From Flavobacteriaceae bacterium (lineage in GTDB: Bacteria; Bacteroidota; Bacteroidia; Flavobacteriales; Flavobacteriaceae): a stretch of DNA of 49,285 nucleotides. The notes beneath the pieces were generated by a model. The model was not told the DNA's origin, made no database searches, and saw nothing but the letters and a program-made list of their open reading frames with translations. Of the stretch, positions 37,610-48,101 are shown piece by piece. The stretch lies in the NCBI GenBank assembly GCA_030835845.1, contig JAUROD010000043.1, forward strand, positions 1-49,285, written 5' to 3'. Made by a program: the position numbers and the translations under genes. Numbering within the stretch: position 1 is the stretch's first letter; each line of letters begins with the position of its first letter.

Positions 37610-40600
37610 TGTTATCAATGTTTGGTTTAATTGATGTATTTTGGTTTGATTCAATTGCCTTAATCTTTGCTAAGTCAATATTGGCTTGTTCAATCAAATC
37701 AGAAAATTGAGTGAAATTTTTAACTATTGATTCAAGAATAAAAGTAGCTTGGAAAGCATCACCCAATTGATAAAAATTCTTAGACATTAACAATAAACTT
37801 TTTGCTCCCCAATATGGATAATCGCCAAAATCTTGAGCGATTCGCTCTATAATGAGGTTAGAATTTTCAAAAGCTCCGTTTCTGTTTTTCTCTTCAGCAG
37901 CAAAATACAAAGCTTCAACTACACGTTCTGGTTGCGGGGCATTTTCTAGCTCTTTAAAAGCCATTATTTGCAAAGGTCTGTCTTGTAGAGCCTCAGCAGA
38001 TTTTGCCCATACATAGTAGGCATCCCAGCGAATTTGATCCTCTAATTGATCAAGTGAAAGAATTAACTCAACATACGCAATTGCTTCTTTATAATCAGCC
38101 AACCTATAGTAAGCGAGCATCAAATTTGACTGTGCAAAGCGTCTGTTTTCCTCATATTTTGCCACCTTTTCTAGGTGTTTCCATACGGAAATAGCCTCCT
38201 CAACCCGATCCAATCCTTTGTATATTTCCGTCATGCGAACAAAAGCTTGCTCACTGTAACTATTGGGTTGCTTTTCCACAACATATGTAAAACTCAGTAA
38301 AGCTTCTTCCCATTGCCCTTTTTTAAAGTTCAATTCTCCCAAAAGAAAATATGCACGAAGCACATCCAAACCCTCTGGGTATCTGGAGGTATAATCTCTA
38401 AGCGCTGTTATTGCATCCTCTGCTTGGTTATTGTCAATCAATCTCTCAATAGCCTGAAAAGCAGCTCTCTCAATCTCTCCTTCAGATAATGTAGTAGTTT
38501 CAACATTTGACATCCACTCTGAAAACTCTTCTACCGAATTTTGTTCTACTGAAATTTCTTTTAAGGTTTGAACTGCTTGTTGAACTAACGAAATTTGGGG
38601 GTATTCTATAACTATTTGTCGTAGTTTATCTGAAGCCTTAACATTCTTTCCTTGATTAAAAAAATCAAGTCCAATGTTGAGTAATGCATTTGGTCTTAAC
38701 TCACTTATCAAAAATTCATCAATAAGTTTTTGATAATACAACTCAGATTGAGTATAGTCCTTTTGCTCAGCATAGATTTTTGCTATTTCAAAAATACTAT
38801 CATCCACTAAATCTGAATCAGGAAATGACTCCGTGAGGGTAATCAAAAGTGTTATTTTTTCTTGGGATTGATTAATGTATCCATTTGAAATAGCTTGCTG
38901 ATAAAGCAGATAATCTGATTGTTCGGAAACGATTTTATTCGCATGTGCATAAGCAATTGAGGCTGATAAGTAGTCTCCTTGACCAAAATAACTATCTGCC
39001 AAGCGAAGACGTGCATCAGATTCATATTCAGCAGGATAATCATTCTGAGCTAAAAACAATTCGAAGTTGGTTATTGCAAACGCATAATTTTTAGATTGAA
39101 AATATGCGTATCCTATATTGTAATGGTAAAATTTATACTCATCTAGTGTGTTGAATGCCGTTTGTTTATATGCATTTTTCATCGCATCAATTCCTGTAGA
39201 ATAATTATCAATTTCAAAGAAAGCTTGTGCCATCCAATAATAACTTAAAGCTTTTACATTGGAGTTAGTATGTGCTCCTAATGCACTTTGATATAATTCA
39301 ATTGAATCATTAAATTCCCCTAAACGATATCGCAATGAAGCTAGTTGATAAAATACTTGTTGGCGTTGTTTAGGAAAGCGATTTAAAGAAAAGGTATTGA
39401 GTAGAGCTAGGGCAGTTTCAAAATTTTGGGTTACCATATAATAATCCAACAGAAGTGATTCCATTCTTGAAGCTTCCTTATGACTTGGGTAGTCGGACAA
39501 AAAACGTTCAATAACCGTTGAAGGACGCTCATAAGAATTACCAAGTGAATAACTTAATCGTGCATAGTTCAACAAGGCGTCTTCTCTGATAAATAAATCA
39601 AATGCCATTTCTGAAGCACGCTTAAAAGCATTTAATGCAGCAGTTTGTTGGTTTGTTTTTAAGTAACTATCCGCTAAATGATAATATGCATTTTGTGCTA
39701 TTTCATCTTCACCCTCAATTATTCGGTTGAATTGTTCAATCGCTTTTGAAAAGGATGTTAATCGATAGTATACGTAACCAAGCTGATAATAATCTGTATT
39801 GCTCCAACGCCCATTTTTTCCTTTGTAATCCAACAAGTAAGTTAGTGCTTTTTTGTAGTCTCCTAGATTGAAATAAGATTCACCTATTATTTTTGATAAT
39901 TCAGAATATTGAATTGGATCAGCATAAACTAAACTCGCTTTTCCAAGCTCAATAGCACGTTCAAAGTCTCCAGCATTAAAATACATATTTGATTGAAAAT
40001 ATCTAATATCAATTCGATCTTTCAATGTAGTAAGCTTAGCTAAATTATCGTTCGCTGCTTCATATTCTTCGAATTGATATGCTATAAAACCAAGATAATA
40101 ATTAGCATCTGTAGCATATTTTATTGTTTGAGTAAGTTTCTCAAAATAGGGTTTAGCTAATTTGTATTGATTACCGGAAAAATAGGAATATGCTTTTTTA
40201 AAATTAAATGCTGGACGGTCAAAAGAGAAAAGAGTATGATCTTCTGTCTTATCAAACCATTGCATAGATTTGGAATAATCCGCATGTGCAAAATACAAAT
40301 CAGCAATGTCCACTGTAGTATTTTCACTTAAATTAGTGGTAGGATGTAAAACTAAAAACTGATCAAGTTCTTTTTTTACAACTTTACTATTTCGTAGAGC
40401 ACTAAGTTTTACTTGATTATACCAAGCCTCAGCGTGAAATTTTTCTAAATTTGGGAAGGTGGATAAAAGTAAATAATGCTGAGATGCTTGAGTGTAAGCA
40501 CTTGAAGCTTCAAAATAAGAGGCTGTTGAGGCAACATAGGACTCTAGCTTTTGTTGTGCATGTAGAATTGAAAATCCAACAAAGTAAATAACTAAAATCA

Positions 40601-40634
40601 AAAGGCGTGAAAAGAAAATGGGCAATGATTTCAT
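37602..40634 (-). CDS. Exported protein made of many TPR repeats (1010 aa)
   Basis: Residues 1-27 are a signal peptide (FFSRLLILVIYFVGF core, ending LHAQ). Nearly all the rest is helical repeats of TPR type, for example NYYLGFIAYQFEEYEAANDN, DYYQLGYVYYRLTSFSKAIE, AYYHLADSYLKTNQQTAALN and AYFLLGELNFKKGQWEEALL. No lipobox, so it is probably periplasmic and soluble. It carries no enzymatic motif and most likely is a scaffold binding other envelope proteins. I start at ATG 40634 because it begins the signal peptide. Coupled by overlap to the plug-less barrel downstream, and divergent from an ftsE-like gene. It is not obviously SprE/PorW, which is shorter and a lipoprotein. Confidence 0.85.
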   Translation of the reverse strand: MKSLPIFFSRLLILVIYFVGFSILHAQQKLESYVASTASYFEASSAYTQASQHYLLLSTFPNLEKFHAEAWYNQVKLSALRNSKVVKKELDQFLVLHPTTNLSENTTVDIADLYFAHADYSKSMQWFDKTEDHTLFSFDRPAFNFKKAYSYFSGNQYKLAKPYFEKLTQTIKYATDANYYLGFIAYQFEEYEAANDNLAKLTTLKDRIDIRYFQSNMYFNAGDFERAIELGKASLVYADPIQYSELSKIIGESYFNLGDYKKALTYLLDYKGKNGRWSNTDYYQLGYVYYRLTSFSKAIEQFNRIIEGEDEIAQNAYYHLADSYLKTNQQTAALNAFKRASEMAFDLFIREDALLNYARLSYSLGNSYERPSTVIERFLSDYPSHKEASRMESLLLDYYMVTQNFETALALLNTFSLNRFPKQRQQVFYQLASLRYRLGEFNDSIELYQSALGAHTNSNVKALSYYWMAQAFFEIDNYSTGIDAMKNAYKQTAFNTLDEYKFYHYNIGYAYFQSKNYAFAITNFELFLAQNDYPAEYESDARLRLADSYFGQGDYLSASIAYAHANKIVSEQSDYLLYQQAISNGYINQSQEKITLLITLTESFPDSDLVDDSIFEIAKIYAEQKDYTQSELYYQKLIDEFLISELRPNALLNIGLDFFNQGKNVKASDKLRQIVIEYPQISLVQQAVQTLKEISVEQNSVEEFSEWMSNVETTTLSEGEIERAAFQAIERLIDNNQAEDAITALRDYTSRYPEGLDVLRAYFLLGELNFKKGQWEEALLSFTYVVEKQPNSYSEQAFVRMTEIYKGLDRVEEAISVWKHLEKVAKYEENRRFAQSNLMLAYYRLADYKEAIAYVELILSLDQLEDQIRWDAYYVWAKSAEALQDRPLQIMAFKELENAPQPERVVEALYFAAEEKNRNGAFENSNLIIERIAQDFGDYPYWGAKSLLLMSKNFYQLGDAFQATFILESIVKNFTQFSDLIEQANIDLAKIKAIESNQNTSIKPNIDNNE

Positions 40635-40637
40635 ACT

Positions 40638-40664
40638 CAAAATTAAACAATGTGCTTTATTCAA
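40638..40664 (-). promoter_or_regulatory. Promoter of the TPR/barrel operon
   Basis: On the minus strand, TTG at 40664-40662, 16 nt, then TAATTTTG at 40645-40638. The -7 element ends only 3 nt before the ATG at 40634, so the transcript may lack a leader. Confidence 0.4.
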
Positions 40665-40771
40665 TAACGCCAATAAATAAAAATCGTATTTAAATTATCA
40701 ACAAAATTTAACTTTTTGGGTTCTTTGCCAATAGAATTGGTAATTTTAAGGTGAAAATTAAGAACACCCTT

Positions 40772-41458
40772 ATGGAGGACTTACTTGTAGAACTAAAAAA
40801 CGCATTTATTTACCAAAACAAACAGTGTATTCTAAGTGATGTAAATATTCAGGTAAATGCAGGAGACTTTGTGTTTCTTATTGGTAAAACAGGAACAGGA
40901 AAAAGTAGTTTAATCAAAACACTTTATGCTGATTTACCTTTACAAAAAGGGAGTGGATGCGTTGGTGATTACCAATTAGAAACGATGAAACAAAAAGACA
41001 TTCCATACTTACGTCGAAAAATCGGTGTGGTTTTTCAAGATTTTAAACTCCTACCCGATCGCAGTATTGCTGATAATCTAAGTTTTGTTCTCAAATCTAC
41101 TGGATGGAAAGACAAAACAAAAATTAGTGATCGTATCAACGAAGTGCTTAATCAAATTGGAATGGAAGGTGTTTTACACAAGTATTCTTTTGAACTTTCT
41201 GGAGGTGAACAACAACGTATAGCTATTGCTAGAGCCCTACTTAACACACCTGACATTATTATCGCTGACGAGCCAACAGGAAACCTAGACCCTCAAACAA
41301 GTCTTGAAATTATGTCGGTTTTTCAAAAACTTCATCAAAAAGGAATGACCATTCTAATGGCAACACATGATTACAACATGATTGTAAAATTCCCAGGAAA
41401 AATACTTCGTTGTGATGAGGGAAGTGTATACGAAGTTGTTCAGAAAAAAAACGCTTAG
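40772..41458 (+). CDS. ftsE: FtsE-like ABC ATPase
   Basis: A 228-aa ATPase of the FtsE/LolD group. Walker A LIGKTGTGKSS at about 36-46, Q loop VVFQDFKLLPDRSIADNL, signature FELSGGEQQRIAIARAL, Walker B IIIADEPTGNLD and switch His in MATHDYNMI. The DFKLLPDRS stretch is close to FtsE, which with FtsX controls septal peptidoglycan hydrolases. No ftsX is adjacent, as often in flavobacteria. I favour ATG 40772 over the GTG at 40751 because families begin near LLVELKNA. Its stop overlaps that of typA (TTAG). Confidence 0.88.
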   Translation: MEDLLVELKNAFIYQNKQCILSDVNIQVNAGDFVFLIGKTGTGKSSLIKTLYADLPLQKGSGCVGDYQLETMKQKDIPYLRRKIGVVFQDFKLLPDRSIADNLSFVLKSTGWKDKTKISDRINEVLNQIGMEGVLHKYSFELSGGEQQRIAIARALLNTPDIIIADEPTGNLDPQTSLEIMSVFQKLHQKGMTILMATHDYNMIVKFPGKILRCDEGSVYEVVQKKNA

Positions 41459-43260
41459 TTGCTTTTTGAAGCCATTCTTTTACGTTCGTTTTCATCAAGG
41501 TAAACTTTACGAAGACGTAAATTATTTGGGGTAACCTCAACATACTCGTCACCTTGAATATATTCTAATGCTTCCTCCAATGAAAATTTAATCGGTGGAG
41601 CAAGTTTAACCTTATCATCTGATCCTGAAGCACGAACGTTTGACAACTTTTTTGTTTTTGTTACATTCACAACCATATCATCACCACGTGAATTTTCACC
41701 AATCACTTGACCAGTATATACTTCTTCATTTGGAGCAACAAAGAATTTTCCACGTTCTTGCAATTTATCTAGTGAATAGGGTATCGCACTACCTTTTTCC
41801 ATTGAAATCAAGGATCCATTGATTCGTCCTGGAATTTCACCTTTGTAAGGACTAAACTCTTTAAACCTGTGATTCATAATTGCTTCACCAGCCGTAGCAG
41901 TCAAAAGTTGATTTCTTAATCCTATAATTCCACGAGAAGGGATAGTGAATTCACAAATCATACGTTCTCCTTTCGGGTTCATGCTTAACATTTCACCTTT
42001 ACGCATAGTGACCATTTCTATTGCTTTTCCTGAAACATGCTCGGGTAAATCAATAGTTAACTCCTCAATTGGTTCGTGTTTTACTCCGTCAATTTCCTTA
42101 ATAATTACTTGAGGTTGACCTATTTGAAGTTCATAACCCTCTCTACGCATTGTCTCAATTAAAACTGATAAGTGAAGTACACCGCGTCCAAAAACAATGA
42201 ATTTATCAGCTGAGTTTGTTTCCTTTAAACGCATGGCTAAATTGCGTTCTAGTTCTTTTTCTAAGCGGTCTTTGATGTGTCTAGAAGTAACGAATTTTCC
42301 ATCTTTCCCAAAGAAAGGAGAATCATTAATTGTAAATAGCATACTCATTGTAGGTTCATCGATTGCAATAGTTGGCAATGCTTCTGGAGCTTCATTGTCA
42401 GCAATTGTATCGCCAATTTCAAAACCTTCCAAACCAATTACTGCACAAATATCTCCTGCTTGTACTTCTTCTACTTTTTGACGACCAAGACCATCAAAAA
42501 GATTGAGTTCCTTGATTCGCTGTTTTGTTATTTCACCTTTTCGATTAACTAGAGAAACTGGCATATTTGCCTTTAAGCTACCACGTTGTAAACGACCAAT
42601 TGCAATTCTTCCTGTGTAAGAAGAGAAATCCAAAGAAGTAATTAACATTTGTGTATTTCCTTCTTCAATTTCAGGACTTGGAACGTGTTCTAAGACCATG
42701 TCTAAAAGAGGTTCAACATTTTCAGTCTGCTTATTCCAATCTTCACTCATCCAATTATTTTTAGCAGACCCATAAACAGTCGGAAAATCTAATTGCCATT
42801 CTTCAGCACCTAGCTCAAACATCAGGTCAAAAACAGATTCATGAACTTCTTCGGGAGTACAGTTTTCTTTATCAACTTTATTGATTACTACGATTGGTTT
42901 GAGTTTTAAATCAATTGCTTTTTGGAGTACAAAACGTGTTTGTGGCATTGGTCCTTCAAATGCATCAACAAGCAGAAGAACACCATCTGCCATATTAAGT
43001 ACACGTTCAACTTCTCCTCCAAAATCAGCGTGACCAGGTGTGTCGATAATATTAATTTTTGTGCCTTTGTATATTACAGAGATATTTTTAGATAAAATTG
43101 TAATTCCACGCTCACGTTCCAAGTCATTATTATCAAGGATAAGCTCCCCTTTATTTTCGTTATCTCGAAAAAGCTCGCAGTGATGCATGATTTTGTCCAC
43201 CAAAGTCGTTTTACCGTGGTCAACGTGGGCAATAATTGCAATATTTTTAATGGTGGACAT
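41455..43260 (-). CDS. typA: Translational GTPase TypA/BipA
   Basis: A 601-aa ribosome-associated GTPase that aids 50S assembly and stress growth. Seen: [15 protein letters not shown] (G1), [11 protein letters not shown] (G2), [16 protein letters not shown] (G3), [10 protein letters not shown] (G4), then the EF-G-like domains and the TypA-specific C-terminal segment around [20 protein letters not shown]. Start ATG 43260 is the family start; a longer frame to 43404 begins with sequence of no family resemblance and covers the promoter. TATCTTTG lies 18 nt upstream. Confidence 0.96.
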   Translation of the reverse strand: MSTIKNIAIIAHVDHGKTTLVDKIMHHCELFRDNENKGELILDNNDLERERGITILSKNISVIYKGTKINIIDTPGHADFGGEVERVLNMADGVLLLVDAFEGPMPQTRFVLQKAIDLKLKPIVVINKVDKENCTPEEVHESVFDLMFELGAEEWQLDFPTVYGSAKNNWMSEDWNKQTENVEPLLDMVLEHVPSPEIEEGNTQMLITSLDFSSYTGRIAIGRLQRGSLKANMPVSLVNRKGEITKQRIKELNLFDGLGRQKVEEVQAGDICAVIGLEGFEIGDTIADNEAPEALPTIAIDEPTMSMLFTINDSPFFGKDGKFVTSRHIKDRLEKELERNLAMRLKETNSADKFIVFGRGVLHLSVLIETMRREGYELQIGQPQVIIKEIDGVKHEPIEELTIDLPEHVSGKAIEMVTMRKGEMLSMNPKGERMICEFTIPSRGIIGLRNQLLTATAGEAIMNHRFKEFSPYKGEIPGRINGSLISMEKGSAIPYSLDKLQERGKFFVAPNEEVYTGQVIGENSRGDDMVVNVTKTKKLSNVRASGSDDKVKLAPPIKFSLEEALEYIQGDEYVEVTPNNLRLRKVYLDENERKRMASKSN

Positions 43261-43278
43261 ATGTTTTTTTTTACCGCG

Positions 43279-43286
43279 CAAAGATA
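43279..43286 (-). promoter_or_regulatory. TAnnTTTG element before typA
   Basis: TATCTTTG on the minus strand, 18 nt before the typA ATG. A second TATCTTTG lies nearby on the opposite strand (starting at 43293) with no gene behind it. A clear TTG partner is missing. Confidence 0.4.
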
Positions 43287-43444
43287 GCGGTATATCTTTG
43301 ACTTTCACCCTAAAACAAACATAAAAATGATTTTGATGAAATGTACGTTTTAACCAAGTAAATTGATGGTTTTTATTGAATTTAAAACGACAATACTTTG
43401 TCAAAATATCAAGCTTATGAAATTGAGTAGTTTGATTTAGATCT

Positions 43445-46400
43445 CTACTTTAGCTTCACTTTGCGAATATTGTCTGAATAAATTCGATCTATCAATATGT
43501 GACGAGGATCTATTGCAGCTTTAACTGGCAACGAATCTACTTCCATACGATAAGTTGTTTTTTCTGATGTCAATAATATTCTTTTTTGATGCATTAATAT
43601 TTTTTCATCTTCATCAGCAAAGACTCCGACATCAACCCACTCATTCAGTTGTGCTACTGTCTCTGCTCCTAGTGAATCAGCTTTAACCTTTCTTGCTTCA
43701 ATTTCAAAAGTGATCTCGTATTTACCATTTTCAAGAGGGCTTGCAATTGCTTCAATCAATCGATTGTCATAAAGTGTAATTTCTTTAAACCAATCGTCAA
43801 TTAGGTAATTTAAAGAATCAGGCACCTTTGGTTCCAAATATGAAAGGAAGTCCAACGATGTAGGATAAGGAGTTTTGTATTTGTGTTCCTCTAAAAATTC
43901 ACGCATAGCTAAGTTAACTTTATCCTCTCCAATGTAATCTTGAAGTGCGTATAAAATAACAGATCCTTTTCCATAGTGGATATACGATTGATTTTCTACT
44001 TTGTAAAGTGGCAGTTCTTTTTCCAATTCACCTGAACGACCGCTCAAGTATCTATCATGATCATACCTTAAAAATTCCCGCATATCCATAGGGTTGTCCG
44101 CTATACTCTTCATTGTCATTAAAGAGGAATACTCAGAAAAACTCTCACTGAGCATTGTTCCACCCTGCATGTTGGCACCTACAAGCTGATGTGCCCACCA
44201 TTGGTGCGCCATTTCATGAGCGATAACAGCATCAATTACATTGTTTTTTTCTTCGTCCTCTAAATTAATCACAAACCCAAAAGCCTCCGAATAGGGCATA
44301 GAACCCGGGAATGCTTGTGCAAATGTAGAAAAACGAGGGAACTCAATAATTCTACATTGCTTGTGTGTATAAGGTCCAAAATTCTTAGTGTAGTAATCAA
44401 GAGAACGCTCCACAGCATTAAGCATCCTCTCTATATTTACGCTATGTTTTTCATCATAATAAATCTCAATTGATACACCATTCCAATCACGGGTAGCAAC
44501 CTGATAATCTGCAGACATAAACGAATAAAAGTTTTGAGATGGATAATCCACTTTGTACTTGTAATAATTACGACCATCCTCAGTCCATTCCTCTATCAAT
44601 GATCCTGGTGCTATGGCAATTTGGTCATTGGAAGTTGATATGACTGTTTCAACATCAATATAGTCAGAATACCCTTGTGTCAAATAATTTGACAAACAAT
44701 CATCCCCACAATCTTCTTTCAATTCAGGCATACGGTCTTTTGGAGGTAAACCGAATTTTTTTCTTTTGTTTTTACTGCTAATTTCTTTCCCTTCACTGTA
44801 TCCTATATCTGGTAATACTGCAAAGTTGTTAAAGAATGATCCGTTGTCAATTATACTTGTGGATTCTCCATTATTTGAAAACCCATTGGATTCAAATGTA
44901 TTTTTAAAAACTGCCTTTAACGTATCACCAGGCATAAAAGGAGGATCAAAGACATGGAATTGTACTCTGTGTTTTGTATCCTCTTTGACAAGTTTAAGGT
45001 TTGGAATATTTAACTCCCCTTTCCACTCTCTAGTCACATTTAGCAATAAAGTGTCAAGTGGTTCATCATTTGGGTTAATCAGCAGCATATCCGCTCGAAC
45101 CTCAGCTCGTTTATCAGATGGAAAAATATCAATACCATAATCCGCTTTAATAAGCTTGAAATGATTCATTCCTTTGTAACTAACATAAGTTTTTTCATAA
45201 TCAAGGGCCATTTGTTCTGATTCGTCTACTGACATATAAGGATTTAGAATTTGGGTATTGTAGTATACATTTGCAGCAATACCAAACCAAATTACACCAG
45301 ACAACAAAACAAGAGCAAAATACGATTTTGTTACTTTTTGACGATTAATTCTCAATCGATCAATCAATGAACTTACTGATCCTCGAGCCCAAAATAATCC
45401 AGATAGTATCAAAACAAATAGACTCAAACTTATCCAATAAACATTAAACCAAAACACACCTGTCAAGCTAGGTCCAAACCCATTCATATCGGAATAAAGC
45501 AAGAAAGGTTTTCCTGTGAAGAATAGCATATTTGATTGAATATCCATGATCAAGAAAATGATATCTAAACCGAGAATTATAATTACAGAAATCAGGTATC
45601 CGATATACTTATGATTGAATATTACCTGAATGGCAACAAGGAGTGAACATGCAGCGAGATAAAGGGGAAAAGCATTATAAATAAAATGCCAAAAATAAGT
45701 GCCTAATTCAATTTGATAAAATCCATTGATGAGTTGATACGAAATTGCTAATACAACAAAAAATAGATGGATTAAAACAGTTAATGAAAAAAGAGAAAGT
45801 GTTTTTGCGAAAAGTGGGATTAGCGTTGAATGTGGAGTTGAATCTACAACCTCATTGATCCTAAAGTCGCGATCTCTCCAAATTAATTCTCCGCTAAAAA
45901 AGACTAAAATAATTATGAGAAATATTGTTGTTCCTTGAATAGAATCTGTCAATTTATAGGTCAACGGATAGGATTGTAACCCAAAATATTCATAGCCTGA
46001 TATTAAGTCAGAAAGTAATAAAATTATACTAAACAAAAAGAGTATTCGGAAAGTTACGTGTTTGTAAATGCTTTTGAAATTAATTAAGAAAAAACTACGA
46101 AATTGATTGATTGTAGAATCTTGAATGTGTGTAACTTCAGGACGATTAAAACTCTTTTTATCAGAAGATTCGTTGGCACTTTCTTTAGTAAATCTTGTGA
46201 TTTTTTTATCTGAAAAACTAAAGTTTAAGTAAGCAACAATTGTGAGTATCGTAGCAACTCCAAGCCAAATTAGTCGGTTCCAAATCAATAAGCCTGAAAA
46301 AGAAGGAATAAGCGTGTTTTTTTCAAGCGGAGTGTAATATTTTGAAACTACGGAATAGGTGCGAATACCAAAAGTATCTGTTAATGCACCCAGTGTTTCG

Positions 46401-47014
46401 TTGTCTAAATCACTGAGAAACTGACCCGATACAGAGTAAGCAACGATGATTAAAAGTGCTCCTACAAAAGAAACTATAGTGCTTCGAAATTGCTGAGCAA
46501 GAAAAAATATAATAGACCCTGCAATTGCCATGTTTGGAATGATAAATAGAAAATAATTAGCAATAAATGATTGCATTGAAAAAGCTCCAAATCGGTCTGG
46601 TTCAACCCAACCAACAATAGGAGCGATGAATGAACCAAGTGAAACTCCAGCAAATACAGCTAATAATGGAATTGAGGAAAGAAAAATAGCTGCAAAAAAT
46701 CGTCCAAAAAAGTAACCAAATTTATCAATAGGTGTAGTGAACAAGATTTCTTGAAATTCGTATTTACGATCTCGTAAAGCAGCGTTGTTAAAAAATGCAG
46801 CTGCAAAGAGTAGTCCAAAAATTGTCATGACACTGGTGAATGTAGTAATGACATGTGGTGAATTACGGTTTACATTTCCAACAGCTCCACCTATAGATAC
46901 ATTATCTGACGAAGTAGCTGCAAAAACAATAAGAAAAACAATAAAAAAGAATAGATAAACCATCTGTTGACGAAGATTATATCTTATTTCGGAAAAGAAG
47001 AAGTGTCTAAACAT
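43445..47014 (-). CDS. ABC-2 permease fused to an M1-family zinc aminopeptidase domain
   Basis: A 1189-aa fusion. About the first 590 residues are an ABC-2-type membrane region with a dozen or so hydrophobic helices in two sets. After a last helix the protein enters an extracytoplasmic M1 domain: VIAHEMAHQWWAHQ with H933, E934 and H937, and the third ligand Glu957 in MLSESFSEYS. The gap between second His and Glu is 19 residues, one more than the usual M1 pattern. Upstream in the domain is an AMP-N-like beta region, and GSMPYSEAFGFV precedes the zinc site where M1 enzymes have GAMEN. Start ATG 47014 lies 10 nt after the ATPase gene stop. Such fusions are known from Bacteroidetes; the transported or cleaved substrate is not. 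Confidence 0.9.
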   Translation of the reverse strand: MFRHFFFSEIRYNLRQQMVYLFFFIVFLIVFAATSSDNVSIGGAVGNVNRNSPHVITTFTSVMTIFGLLFAAAFFNNAALRDRKYEFQEILFTTPIDKFGYFFGRFFAAIFLSSIPLLAVFAGVSLGSFIAPIVGWVEPDRFGAFSMQSFIANYFLFIIPNMAIAGSIIFFLAQQFRSTIVSFVGALLIIVAYSVSGQFLSDLDNETLGALTDTFGIRTYSVVSKYYTPLEKNTLIPSFSGLLIWNRLIWLGVATILTIVAYLNFSFSDKKITRFTKESANESSDKKSFNRPEVTHIQDSTINQFRSFFLINFKSIYKHVTFRILFLFSIILLLSDLISGYEYFGLQSYPLTYKLTDSIQGTTIFLIIILVFFSGELIWRDRDFRINEVVDSTPHSTLIPLFAKTLSLFSLTVLIHLFFVVLAISYQLINGFYQIELGTYFWHFIYNAFPLYLAACSLLVAIQVIFNHKYIGYLISVIIILGLDIIFLIMDIQSNMLFFTGKPFLLYSDMNGFGPSLTGVFWFNVYWISLSLFVLILSGLFWARGSVSSLIDRLRINRQKVTKSYFALVLLSGVIWFGIAANVYYNTQILNPYMSVDESEQMALDYEKTYVSYKGMNHFKLIKADYGIDIFPSDKRAEVRADMLLINPNDEPLDTLLLNVTREWKGELNIPNLKLVKEDTKHRVQFHVFDPPFMPGDTLKAVFKNTFESNGFSNNGESTSIIDNGSFFNNFAVLPDIGYSEGKEISSKNKRKKFGLPPKDRMPELKEDCGDDCLSNYLTQGYSDYIDVETVISTSNDQIAIAPGSLIEEWTEDGRNYYKYKVDYPSQNFYSFMSADYQVATRDWNGVSIEIYYDEKHSVNIERMLNAVERSLDYYTKNFGPYTHKQCRIIEFPRFSTFAQAFPGSMPYSEAFGFVINLEDEEKNNVIDAVIAHEMAHQWWAHQLVGANMQGGTMLSESFSEYSSLMTMKSIADNPMDMREFLRYDHDRYLSGRSGELEKELPLYKVENQSYIHYGKGSVILYALQDYIGEDKVNLAMREFLEEHKYKTPYPTSLDFLSYLEPKVPDSLNYLIDDWFKEITLYDNRLIEAIASPLENGKYEITFEIEARKVKADSLGAETVAQLNEWVDVGVFADEDEKILMHQKRILLTSEKTTYRMEVDSLPVKAAIDPRHILIDRIYSDNIRKVKLK

Positions 47015-47024
47015 GTTGGAGAAA

Positions 47025-47897
47025 TTAGGACTGGTTTTGTAGTTTCGAGAAAAAGACATCTTCTAAGGATGGCTCAATGGCTTTAAAACTTGAATCTGGC
47101 TTCTCTCCTTCCACATGAATAACAGGTTTTCCACCTATAAGTCGATTTGAAATTACTTGAAAATTAGCGTGATATTCCTCCAGTTCATTTCGATTAATTT
47201 GCTTTTCAAAAACACGCCCTTTAAGTGATGCAATTCCCTCTTGAGGAGTTCCATTATAAACAATTTTTCCATGATTCATTATTGCCATATCTGTACATAA
47301 TTCACGAACATCATCAACAATATGAGTGGAAAGAATCACAATTACCTCCTCACCAATAGAGGAGATTAAATCGTAAAAACGATTGCGTTCACCAGGATCA
47401 AGTCCAGCAGTTGGCTCGTCAACAATAAGAAGCTTAGGGTTCCCTATTAATGCTTGAGCTATACCTACACGTTGTTTCATACCACCTGAAAAACCTTTTA
47501 CGCTTTTATTACGCTTATCATAAAGGTTAACTTTATGTAGTAAATAATCGACCAATTCTTTACGCTCTTTTTTTGAGGAAACACCTTTTAATACAGCAAG
47601 ATGATCTAATAATTGTTGAGCTGAAATTCTTGGATAAACACCAAATTCTTGAGGAAGATATCCCAAACTTTTTCGAAATTCTTTAGGATTACTTAGGGGA
47701 TCCAAACCATTAAATTCGATACTACCTGAATCAGGCTGTTGCAGAGTAGCAATTGTTCGCATAAGGGTAGATTTCCCTGCTCCATTTGGACCCAAAAGAC
47801 CAAACATTCCGCTGCTGATTTCGATCGAGATAGAATCTAATGCCTTTACATTATTTGTATAGGTCTTGGACAGGTTAGTAAGCTTAAGCTTTCCCAT
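47025..47897 (-). CDS. ABC transporter ATPase, partner of the permease/M1 fusion
   Basis: A 290-aa ATPase. Walker A GLLGPNGAGKST at about 33-44, Q loop LGYLPQEFGVYPRISAQQLL, signature KGFSGGMKQRVGIAQAL, Walker B LLIVDEPTAGLDP and switch His in ILSTHIVDDVREL. The last 70 residues form the accessory domain typical of ABC-2 exporter ATPases. I start at ATG 47897 (MGKLKLTNLSKTYTNN). It lies 10 nt before the permease-peptidase gene, the obvious partner. Confidence 0.92.
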   Translation of the reverse strand: MGKLKLTNLSKTYTNNVKALDSISIEISSGMFGLLGPNGAGKSTLMRTIATLQQPDSGSIEFNGLDPLSNPKEFRKSLGYLPQEFGVYPRISAQQLLDHLAVLKGVSSKKERKELVDYLLHKVNLYDKRNKSVKGFSGGMKQRVGIAQALIGNPKLLIVDEPTAGLDPGERNRFYDLISSIGEEVIVILSTHIVDDVRELCTDMAIMNHGKIVYNGTPQEGIASLKGRVFEKQINRNELEEYHANFQVISNRLIGGKPVIHVEGEKPDSSFKAIEPSLEDVFFSKLQNQS

Positions 47898-48064
47898 AAA
47901 AGTATAATTTAAAAAAGTAAAATAAATCGATTTTTGTGTAATTCTTACTAGATGCACTAAATTAATGAATTTTTTCATTAGGGGACAATGAAAATAGTTT
48001 TTAGAGAATACTTTTTTATCTAGTTTAATGACCAAATTAGGTCTTACAACTGGCAAATAATTAG

Positions 48065-48072
48065 TAATTTTG
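48065..48072 (+). promoter_or_regulatory. TAnnTTTG element before ssrA
   Basis: TAATTTTG 29 nt before the mature tmRNA 5' end, which would give a short 5' leader removed in processing. No exact TTG at the usual distance. Confidence 0.4.
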
Positions 48073-48101
48073 CACCCATAATACGTTCTTATTTACATAA
48101 T

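Noticed and set aside
43261-43404. N-terminal extension of TypA
   Set aside because: The extra 48 residues do not match the family, and the stretch holds the promoter element of typA.
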